This document shows positions 1-12,000 of a DNA stretch of 64,000 nt, piece by piece. Position numbers and translations under genes: made by a program. The notes under the pieces were generated by a model that worked only from the letters and a program-made list of their open reading frames with translations, did not search any database and had not been told where the DNA came from. This DNA comes from Zygnema cylindricum (taxonomy: Eukaryota; Streptophyta; Zygnematophyceae; Zygnematales; Zygnemataceae), in assembly GCA_037447655.1 (NCBI GenBank), contig JBBHKE010002480.1, forward strand, positions 407,459 to 471,458. Direction: 5' to 3'. Within the stretch, counting starts at the first letter, position 1, and every line of letters begins with the position of its first letter.

Positions 1-65
1 AAGCACTCTCACGTGCGATCTCTGTAATCTCATTGCAACTGATGTTTGATATGATGATTTTGCAG

Positions 66-3000
66 GAGGATTGGCATCAGCAGCGAAGAAACTTCTTGCA
101 GTCTTTGTCTGGACCACAAGTTTTCTCAACAGAACATGGAGGCGCTCGCCCCTTGTTATTGGAAGGCAAGACAGACAAACTGGTTCCTTTGGTTTCAGGT
201 GGTCCTGGGGCTTTGCAACTTGTGGCGAGAGATATTCAAGGAATGGAAAGCATGCCGGCCTCTGAAAGGAAAGCTGCTGCGTACGCCAAAGCTGTGGAAC
301 AGTTTAACATAGCATGGGAGCAGGGAAAACCCATCAAGGTAAGTCAAACTACCACACTACTTGCAGAGAAAAGTAAGCTTTGAGTCAAACTCACACTACA
401 GTATAGGAAAAGTTTAGAGGGGACAAGCGGCTTTTCAGACAAATGACCACAATATAGAAGAGTTTAGAGGGGAAAAAAAGTTTTCTAATCAAATTACTGC
501 TCTAATGGAAGAGATTTAAAGGAAAACGCAGTCGTTTAGCCGAATTACCTTATAAATGTAAGAGTTTAGAGGGAAAAATCAGTCTTTTAGTCAAATCTAT
601 ACTAATGGAAGAGTTTACGAAAGATCAGACCTTTGACTCAAATTATCAAACTAATGGAAGAGTTTACAGGGAAAAATCAGTCTTTTAGTCAATTTACCAC
701 ACTTATGGAAGGGTTTCCACACTGATGGAAGACTTTTACGGGGAAAGTTAGTCTTTCGGTCAAATTACGACACTAGTGGACGGATTTAGAAGAAAAATCA
801 GCCTTGAGTCGCGTTACCACACTCAAGGAAGAGTATAGTGGTACACCGCCGATAGTTATTAATGTAAAGAGATTACTAATGTAGAAAAGCGGTGTTAATA
901 TCTATTAGGTTAGGATTTCTCTGTGGAACAGCTCAACTCGGTCTGGGAACAGAGTAATTGAGTCCATGATTAATGAACCCCTTAAAAATAAGATAACATA
1001 TTAAATCAATAATGCCCTGCGATTGAAACGGTTACAATTACCACAGCTGAGGGAAGAGTTTGGAGGAAAAATTCGTCCTTTTTGCTTTGGTACTGAGGGA
1101 GGAGGGACTATTGTGGAGGGCAGGTGGGCTCAAAACTCGCTGAAGCTTTTGCAAAGGAAAGTGGAACTGCCGTGGAAAGAGCAGAAACGCCTTGGTGGAA
1201 AGTATGGGCCCTGGTACAGGTTAGTTTCCCGTCATATTATAGCAATATTTTTCCTGGACTGAATGGTTCTTTGGTACCTTTGCTGGATGTTTTTCGTTTT
1301 TCATTTTTTTATTGTTTATTGAATTATTCTCAGCAATTCAAGTAGTGCGCTTTGGGTTTCCTGAGTTTATGTGAATGTAGTCTGTTTAGATGTTCCTTAT
1401 TAAATAGAATCTGCACCAGAAGGGGTCGCTTTTGAACAGGACTCGGTCGATTTCTGAGAGGCAAAGGAGAGGGTGAGGGATTCTGAGTGGGAGGAGGAAA
1501 GGGGAGAGGGATATTACTGGCAGGCGATGGTGGATCATGGAGAAGGACAGAGCTTAAAATTGGAGGACCTCATATTGGGAGCTAGGCAGTACCTGGAGAT
1601 GAGGCAATCAGAACACATGGAACTCCACATTTCTGATCATCGTAAAACAGTGAGAATGCCATGATACCTTCTTAATCCTAAACACACACAAGGCTACAAG
1701 CTGGTTGAAAATGTTTGTTTCAACATTTTTTTGTCAATGGTGTTGTGCTTTATTGAACGATTTTCTTATGTCTTTGGTCGCCAAGCAGCTCTTGCAGGTC
1801 AGGCCTGCTGCAGATCCGCTTGAATCAAATGTTTTAGGCTGGATGTTATGACATTTAAATGAAAAGAAATTGCTGTAGCGGTTTTTGGAGAAATTGATGT
1901 GAAACAGGCTTATGTTGCAGGCTCACCTTGGAGGAGTTACAAGCAATTTGCATAAAGTTCGTGCCTTTCTTCGGGTAAGCAACTCAATTTCCCTCTTCTA
2001 TTTTCTGTCCCTTGAGCATTTCATCGTTTTTATTGTGCAAAGTTACTGAACTAACGGGAGGGAGGGGTAGACAGGTGAAACTACGAAATCAAGGTCTTCT
2101 TGACTTTGATGCAGGTGATGCTCCACGGCAACCACCAATAGATACTACCTGGTGGCAGGTATGTATGTCAATTGGATTGTTGGGTACGCTGCTTTTTCGT
2201 TCTTCTCTCGTTCTCTCCTTCCTGCTCTCTCCTTGTTGTTTTTACCGTAGTCTATCAGGATTGATATGTTTGGCAATCGATATGGCCAACTGTGCTTCAA
2301 TGAAGAATTCCTGCTGTTATTGTGGATTGCTGATGACGTCATTATTGGCATCGCCATATCAATGTTTGTCATGAGGCAAAATCTGTTTAATACACAAAAT
2401 AGGTGCCAAACCTACTGTCAGTTCCTTATGTGAGCAGAATTCTTTCTGGCTATTTTTGGATCCAAATATACGAATATCCTCCTCGCTTACACAAACACAA
2501 TGTCGCACGTGTGAAATGCGAAGGTCGAAAAAATAGAAAACTGTGTTTGCTTCTTACCAACACCCAATATCCTTGTGGAAATCATGAATTTCTCCAGAAT
2601 CTGCGCTAAGCTGTATAGCAGCTGTCATTGCAATATATAGCTGATGTATCGAATAATATGGGTACTCCTAAGAATTTATGTCGGCTATCAGCTGGAGGCC
2701 TCTGATGAACAACAATATCTGTTGTTCCTCTCTGTCCCTCTCCTCTATCCTCCCCAACTCCTCTCTTTCAATAGCAGATGCTACCTGGTGGCTGGTATAA
2801 TAGTGTGGGTGCATATGCACAATAAAAACTATGAAGCTGTGAAGAGTTGGATCATAAATGAAAGTGTTACATCAGAAATAGCAGAGTTGGATCATGGGTG
2901 GCGTAAACTGCTGCTAAAGGAGCTTGTGTCATTTTTTTGTTCGTTCTTTTTTTTCTCCTCCCTCTTGTTCACGACTTTCTCTACCTCGTTGACTGCGCAT

Positions 3001-6000
3001 TTTTCTTTGTTTTCCACTCCTTTGACTGTCTCCTCCACCCACTTGTCTCCCTTATCAAACCTCTCGTCCCCCACCTCTTTTTCTTAACCCCCTTCTCTTA
3101 GGTTATGCAAGAGTTCCTGTAGTTACTGCTTTAAATGAAGCATTTTTTACGCTGATGGGCCGAAAATGTCGAGCCATTAGCAGCTGTAGGTACTATTCCA
3201 ATAATGAGAGTGAGGGCTATTTTTGCCGTGTACACTGTGCATCATTGTTAGCGTTTTTGCCGCTTAAATCAACTTTTCTCTGTGCACATTTTCAGATTAT
3301 TAATCTGACCTATGCGATGGAAAGATAAGACCCTTACTTTCCGAATGCCGTTATCCAAACGGAAACCAGATATGTGTGCATGGAGAAAAATGACTTAAGT
3401 GGCGCAAAAACATTAATACCGATACACGGTGTAGTTCCAATTTTGCATTTTTTTTTCTTACATATAATTTTAATTTTTACTGGTGCAGATCTTTCTGTGT
3501 CTTCGTTCGGGCTACCATGAAGAGGCGTTGCAGGTGGCAAGGTCTTCTCAGAGGAGTAGCAGCTTTTCTCCAATGGTATGGAGAATTCATAAATGACCAC
3601 ATATAAAAAGCCTGATGCTAATTTTTATATAATCATTTATGTGCTCATTTTCATGTGTTTACCATCATTTTCTGCCATTATCCTACCTTGTGTTTTTGTT
3701 TGCATGATCTTTGTAAGTTTAATTGCATGATGTGCAGATGGGTTTTAATACTTTTGTTTAAGCATATATCTGTAAGCACTATGTTTTAAGAACAGTCAAC
3801 GATTTTCCTTCGGGCATTTCTGAGACTGAAAAGGTAAAATAATTTCGGCACGTTTCTCCTGAATTATTGTTCGTCCTTCTCTTATTATATTTCTTGATTT
3901 ATTCTGTCCTTCTTCTGCCCGGCCCGGCCCCCCCGTCTCTCTCTTCCTCTCCCTCCCTCCCTCCCCCCCTCTCTCTCTCACTCTCTCTCCNNNNNNNNNN
4001 TGGTACGCAGACTTTAGAAGCACGTTCTACTTTGAGACTCTGGAGGTATTCAGGAGTCTCATCTGTCGAAGGTTCTTCGGAGATCCTATTAGGACTGGGG
4101 AAACACAAAGTCGTTTTTATGGACGGTGGGACCGTTTGTTTTTGAGACTGGTGGACGTGGGAACACTTCCGTTCTGAGGGGACTCAGCTATCGTTTTTCT
4201 TAGAGACTTAAACGAGGGGACTCATCATTCAATACCTCCCAGTTTCAACTGGAAAACATGTCTTCGAGAGATCCTCTCCCCCAGGATAGAAGATGATTGG
4301 TTCCGTACATCAGTAGATAGAGTCTGTGAGAGAGATAGGACTTAGAAAAATTAGAAGATAGGACCCCCTCTCCTAGAGAGCTTCTGTACAAAAGGTCAAC
4401 TTTGACCCTCCATAACTTACTACTCAGGGGAGCAAATTCAGAGATTCTTTTTGCTATCGACTCAGGGGAGTCTTGCCTTCACAAGGGTGCAGGTGGTCAG
4501 AGTTTTTGTTTGCCAGGGTGGCAGGTATTTTTGCTGAAACACAAAGGGGTCAGGATTATCCTAGAGGCTTCTTGGAAGCTGTCTACTCTGAGGACTTATG
4601 GAGGTCTCAGAGTTTCATCTTGCACGAAGATTTCAGACGCATGGTCAAAAACTTGTGAAAAAAAACGATCCCGTTAATGTAAGTCCCTTTGTCGGAAATT
4701 TTCCCTCTTAACTTTTTCTTACCTTTCGAACTTCCTGGCCTCTCCCTTCTCGAAGAGGTTACTGTCATCAAAAGCCTTTGAGCAGTATAAATAAAAGTTT
4801 TTGGAGTTAGGGTACGTCCCCATGTATTAAAGTATCTACTTTTTTCTGTCTTTTTGCCCTAAAATTCAGGGAACTTTGAAAAAAAAATTAGCCGTGCAAG
4901 AAAATCATTTTTACCAATGTAGAGTGAACGCCAATTCATACTTTGGATGTACAGCGTGTTTGTCGTCATGTGAACGCATTTTGGCGTTTTCCCCTTTTTG
5001 ACCCCCGGGCAAGAGAATCCAGCCCAAAAAAAGCTTCATCCAAAATCACCTCGAGTGGGTGATTTTAGTTCAAGTACCGCCCAAACAACGAATGAAAACG
5101 AACCATGCACGCGCCACACGAATGTGAAAATTTTAGGACGAGGGAGAGTCCTCGCTATTTTTCTCCGTGCCCGTCACGCGCATGTACGGAAAAAAATATG
5201 CAGGGGTCTCGGACCTCCACTTTCATTTATGGGTCCTTTGCAAAATTTTGCGCCGTCGTCGCCTCTCCCCTTTCCCTCTCACCATCGCTTTCATCTCACA
5301 CTTTTTAGAATGAGACACGACAATATTGGTATAAAATAAAAGATATTTTAAACATATTATTTTTGACAATTTTTAGGTTTTTTTTTAATGGCAAATCGAG
5401 TGAGAAGAGTAACGAAAAACGGATGAATTACACTTTTTATCCAATGCGACACGTCGCTTACTCTACAGTCTGTGGCGATCGTCTACAGTGAGGACACTGT
5501 GCATAGATTGAACGTGTAAAAATGGGCTGCGTGGAAAAGTAAAAAGAAATCCTCGATGAGCGCACGCTTATGTGGGTACACGTCGCATGGGCCATCTACC
5601 TTCGGCCATGGTGGATGTGAATCCGCCTATCCCATCACGCTCCCACCATCACAGTTTGCCCCCGCCTTTTTGTCGGTCCGTTTTGAAAGTTTCAGTAGTA
5701 CATTACAATGCCCCTTGTAATTACCTCCGCTGGTACAAATACGACGAAACATCGAACACAACCATAAAAAATAAAAAAAGGAAGTCCTGGTCAAATGAAC
5801 CTATCCATATTGTTGTTACGTTCAGACATCACATTCGAAGATTTTTTCAAGATTTTAAACATCGAATATTAATCTACATGTTACCGACCAGAATGAGCCA
5901 CACATGTAAAATGTGATTAACTGACGCGACATAAAGGAAAGCACACCCTCCAGTAATCTCATCCGTGCAATTAATGAAACTTTTAATGGGAGTCCGGCCT

Positions 6001-9000
6001 TAATGGAAGGCACGCCCTACAATAAACTTATCTGTAAAATTATTGAAACTTCTAATGGGAGTTCGGCCTTATTCAATATTTACTAAGTTATTTTATTTCC
6101 TGAATTCTCCACATCTTTCAGCGGGGGGTCCTTCGGGCACTGTTTATGAGCTATTTCGCGACGTTTTGCCTCCGAAATCTGGTGCCCGAGGTTTTGATAT
6201 GTTTTTTCGAGTTTGTTCCCTTATTGCGGTTGGCACTGTCCCTTCCCGTATTTGTGATCTCCTCACGGCCTCCCGCCTCGTAGCTGTCACCAAACCCAAT
6301 GGGAGAATCCGCCCTATTGCAGTGGGCGAGGTATTGTACCGGTTGGTGGCCCGCCAGCCCGCTTTCCATGATTATTTCTCTCCTCATCAGTTCGGAGTGG
6401 CGACCCGGGGGGGTTGTGAGGCCGTGGTTCATGGGATCCGGGCTTTGTTAGATGCCCATCAGGATTTGTTAGTCCTCCAAGTGGATGTTTCTAATGCCTT
6501 TAATACTGTGGATCGGAATGCAATTTTTTCGGAGCCTATGGCTGCACCTTCCCCGATTGCCCAGATATTTCCTTTTGTGAGAGCTTTTTATTCACTGTGC
6601 AGTAGCCTCTCTTTCTCCAGTGATGATGATTTGGTCCCACTTTCCTCCACGACTGACACTCGTCAAGGTGAACCTCTTGGGGGCCCTTTGTTTGCCCTAG
6701 CCCATTACCGCGCCCTCCGAGCTTCCGCAGCTGCTTATCCTTCTTGTCTTTTCCCTTCAGTTGCAGATGACACACACATTATTGGTCTTTCGAATCAAGT
6801 TATACCGCCCTTTGACTTTTTCAAGGCTCGCTTGGCCGAATTCAATCTTTCGGTCCAGCCCTCTAAGTGTGTTGTTTGGTCCCCACGTCCTATTCCTCCT
6901 CCTTTCACTCCCCCTCTTGGTTTTAAGACTCCTCCTCCTTCTGAAGGCATTCGTGTGTTGGGTTGCCCACTAGGTTCCGATCCATACGTCACGACATTCC
7001 TTGATTCCGCTCTTCAGATCAATTTATCCCACGTGGGCGACCTTCCTCACCTTTCTGATCCCCAGGTGGCCTTTGCTCTTCTCACACGGTGTTTTCCTCA
7101 CCGGCCCTCCTACCTTACTCGGACTTCCCCTCCCACCCCATCCTTTGTGTCCTCACTTTCTGCATTCGATGATCGGCTTATGGATGTCCTCCACACTTTG
7201 TTGGGCTGTGGAGCTTTTGATCGTGAGTCTGGGCCTGCGGCACGCATCCAAGCCTCTCTTCCTGTCTCGGCAGGCGGTTTGGGTTTACTCCCGACGGCGC
7301 GTGTTGCATTAGCCGCCTATTTGGGGAGTTGGTGCCTTGTTGCTTCCACTATTGTCTCTCGTTTTTTGGCCGGGGACACTCGTACTCTTGCGGCCGTGGT
7401 TCCCCGTGTTTCAGATGGTGAGCTCGCCTTCCAACGGTCCCTTTTGGATGCATCACGTTCTCTTACTCCGGCTGCTATCGAGGACATGCCGATTTTTTCC
7501 ACCCTCGTTACGACATCAGTTGCGCTTGTTCAGGAATCCATTTCTGATCGGGTTGTCGCCGCTATTAAATCCGAGCTTCTTCAGGCGCTTCCTTCCAATT
7601 CTTCGCGTGCACGTTTTCTATCTTGTGGCGGACCTGGCTTTGGAGCTTGGCTATTGGCCGTTCCTATCTTATCCACTCTTCGTTTCACCCCTGCTCAGTT
7701 CACCACGGCCCTTAGGTTCCGGCTTGGCCTCTCTCACCCACCTTTGCTTGGCTCACTTGTTTGCTCCTGCGGCCATGTTCTCGAGCCTGACGGGGTCCAT
7801 TTGCTTCGTTGCTCCCACGGGGGCGAGTTGATTCTGGCGCACGACACGATTCGAGACACCATCGCTACTATCGCTTTTGAGGGGGGATTTTCTGTTCGTC
7901 GCGAGGTCTCTCACATTATTCCTTCGCGTCGGATCGACCTTGTATTACTTGATGGTGTGCGTAGTACATTTGGTGACATTGTTTTGACGAAACCTACCTC
8001 AACTACAATCGTCATCCAAGCGGCTCGGCATATGGGAGTGGCTGCCCGTGACGCAGCTAAAAGGAAAGAGCGTGATTATGCCCATCGCGACGCTATGGAT
8101 GGCTTCATTCCGATGGCGGTCGAGATATTTGGTTGTTTGGGTGTGGCTTTGGACGAGTTTTTCCGTACTTGTGGTCGGCGCTCGTTTGAGAGGCGAGGAC
8201 CTGGGAGCCCTCCAGTTTCAGTCTTTTTTATCGTCAACGTTTTTCCGTGGCTCTACAACGAGTGTTGGCTTCTATATTACTTCGATCGTCTATTGCTGTT
8301 ATGGATCGACGGCGTGTTCCGGAACTTCCTCCTCATGCTCCTCCGGGGTTCGGGGACTTTCGTGGTTGATTTTCGTAAATTCTGTTCTGTTAGGTATTTG
8401 TTGCTACGTGTTAGTTTTTTCCTTTGATGGTTTGTTTGTTAGATTTTGCTTTCTTGGGTGTTTTCGACTTCCCCGCCATCCTTTCGTATATTTCGCAGTT
8501 TTTTGCCTTGATTTTCCCTTTTGTTTATTCCCTTGTTATGTGGTTTTTCAGTTTTAGCAATGCTACTTCCTTTTGTTCCTATGGTCTCAGATGGTTTACC
8601 ATTCGCGCTTTTTAATAAAGTCAGCCCCTTTTTTTTTCTTGTATATTACACATATGTCTATTCTTTTTTTGTAGATATCTTTATTTGTGCTTGAGCACAT
8701 GGAAGTAATAAATTAGTTGGGTTTTTACATGAATTAGAGCACACGTCCAATACAAATTTCCCAAACCCTGTAGATGGCACAATGTTCCTCTATTTAATTA
8801 TATCAGACTGTACATACCATACTACTCTAATGAATAAGTTAATAACTTTTGACCACTTCATTTTGCTTTTCTACACTCTTTAGCAAGGATGGGATATAGT
8901 GAGAATTGGCTTTCTACCTTCTTTCACCATCTCTAGACCAAGTAAAGGTTACTGCTTAGGATTTTTCACATCTGAAGAATGCCTTGAGAAACATACAATG

Positions 9001-12000
9001 ATGACACTTATACCCTAAAAGCATCTTATACATTCATTGGTGACATCCAGTTGGCACTGACACGACCTGTCACAAAACAGAAACTAAATACAGTCGGCCA
9101 AAAGATATTCACTTTTTATCATATCTGTCTCTCAATACACAATATAGTACATACCTTTAGGCACATGATTCAGGGATCAGACAATCATAAACAATGTTAT
9201 TAACAATGATACATAAAAACAGTATATCTCATGGAAAAACCTTTAATTATTGTTTAATGTTCCAAATGAACTCTAAAAAGAGACTAAATATTTATTCCAT
9301 TCGAGGTAAAATTGCCACACAACATCTCCCCACACTGCAGCAGATGAATTCCAATTCCCATTTGTAAAATTTCCACCGACAGAGTATTTATATTTCAACA
9401 ATTTCAGGAACACATTGTTATGTTACATAGCAAACTTGAAGATTTCACTAGTATGTGACAAGCCCTAGTAAGATGAAAAGTAGGACTGCAACACTCCCGA
9501 CGGACAAACAACAAATGCCCCTATCCCACTGCTTGCAAAATTACAAATTTAAACCATTAGAAATGCGAAACTTGTATACAGCTATATTATCATCCAATGA
9601 CAGTAATAGATGATGTCTAGTATCTAGAATTGTTCACGTTTCTCCACAAACCCTAACTCCATCGTACATAACAGCCTCGGCAGAAAAGTTGGTCCATTAC
9701 ATCTTTAGATATCCAACATCGCAAGCTGTAGCTTAACCCAAGGTACTGCAAGGCAGGGCATCCGGCAGCCAGTGCCTCAATATCTGTACCACATACACCT
9801 GGGCACTGGCTGATATCCAGGCTCTGTATCAACAGAAATACAACAAACAGTACAATTTCAACTTCGCTGTTAGGGTTAAGATTAGGGTTGTGTTCAAAAT
9901 CTGAACAGAAAATTGCGCTTTTAAAAAAAGTCAATGAAAAGCATTTGGTTAATTACCTCAAGAACTTTACAATGGCTTAGGGCAGCCACACCGACATCTG
10001 TGACAAACATAGATCCAGTAAGAATTAAACTCCGCAGATTGATGCAACCTTCAACAAGGGCAACGATAGTCTGGTCATTCAAGTTGGATACCCAGCTGAG
10101 ATCAAGACTCTGTTCCCATCACCCACACACAAAGACTCTAATCAGGCAACATCCAATGATTGATAATCCTCTCAAATCCTGAATTCAGAAAACTGATTCA
10201 TCATCAGGTAGTGAATAGATTCGGAAAAATGGACATAAACAGCAAAACCAACAGCAATGACAGGAAAATGTCTTTTTGGATAGAGGCATCTTTTCTTCAA
10301 AAGCAGATTACAAATCAATGACAGAGAATACAAAGAAAAACATCACTTTAAAAAAGTACCAATCTAGCAGCAGAAACACTCACCGTGAGGGCTGGAATCA
10401 AACCCAGATTAGAAAGCCCACTATCTGTCAAACGAGGTCCACACTCAGCCAGACAAAGAGCAGTGAGACTTGAACATGTTCGCAACTTCTGCAATGCTAG
10501 ATCTGCCATAAAGAAAACGGAAATGACATGTCAATATGAGTAAGAAAATCGGAAATAGACTGACTTGTACTGAATGCTGATACAATTCTTAACACATGGA
10601 CTTCCTGAACTGCCCAAAAACCTCATGAAAAAGTTTAATAGAAAAAAAGACAAGCCGGATCTTGTAGTAGATCAACCAATCAAATCATCCGGAATCAAAG
10701 AACTGACCCGCAGCTACAAGAATGGATTCAGAACAAGGGACAGGTGTCGGCGCGAACAGCAGCATCTGCTGCCCATGAATGCGATAATTTGGCCAGAATT
10801 CCAGAACGGAACGGAAAGCCGGGATATGACAAAAGGAAAATGTTGGTCTATGCAATAATCGCAGGGGGGAAGCGACAGGCAGATGGACTTCTGAGAGACA
10901 CACCTGTCTTGTTCAGCACTATTGAGGACTTCCTCTGGTTCCGTCTTTCTATGCTTCGTTTAACAGCTGCAACTAGTTCTGACGCTCCCCTTCAAACTAC
11001 TTTGGAAGATCTTCAAGCATATCTAAAAAACTTTCCTGCCAGTTATTACACAAAACAAGGTCAAGATCCTCTTCTGTATTTGACCGTATTACTGGCTTCT
11101 GTTCAGCTTGAGACAGCAGTAACCCACCTACTTCTGCAAATGCCTCCTGGTGACCAAAAACTAGATGGGCTCCATATTTGTCTCGCTCTTTCAGTTTCTG
11201 GGAGTCTCCTTGCCTCTTCTAGATCCGAAAAAGTGGCAATTTCTGCAGCTTCCCAAGTAGCATCTACAGCTGAGAATTGGGGCACATCCCTTTTACAAAG
11301 AAATGACGCCAGTGCTGCTTTGGAATACTATGTAATCGCTTCAATAGCTGCAGCCAATGGGAGACGAAGCAAAGAGTATGACGATTTGCTGCAAAGGTTA
11401 CTGCGAAAAATGTTGCAGTCATATCAGGGACGATTATTGCTTTTGGAAGACGGAGTCGGAAACCCTGGTCAACTCGGCCGTTTTTTGGCAGATAAAGAAG
11501 ATAGAAGGAATTTAATATTAAATGCGGCTGAGGAGTGCCAAAATAAAGGTTCATTTGAAGGGGTGAGATTGCTAGGAGATTTTTCTTTAAGCTGTTTATT
11601 GGGTGAAAGTACTAACTTTGGGGCCACTTATAATCGATGTTTAGAGGTGCTACTAAAGTTTTCTTTCATTGCTTTCTGGGATTTGTTTTGATTTTAGGTG
11701 TCTAGGCTTTAGGTTACTGGATGGAGGTACCCATCCTCGGCTCAAATATAAACAAAGTTCAGAGAGGTTGAGTTTGCAAGGGATGATTTGGGTGGCTTTG
11801 CAGGAGGTTGAGCTCCGGAGATTGGCGGGTGACTTTGTGGGAGCTTTAAAAATTGTGGTACAAGTTTGGTCAAACGCCATAGATTCTATGGCTTCGGGCC
11901 GGCTGGAGGCAGATACGAGGGCTCAGGAATTGGGGGATCTCGCGAGGCGCTTGGAGGTTCTTGTACCTAAGTGAGTTTTTGTACATAAGAAGAACTGGTT

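Noticed and set aside
2892-3087. Small ORFs on both strands in a NUP93 intron
   Set aside because: Pyrimidine-rich low-complexity sequence between recognised exons.
11264-11554. Minus-strand ORF opposite NUP93
   Set aside because: Shadow frame of the 849-bp NUP93 exon.
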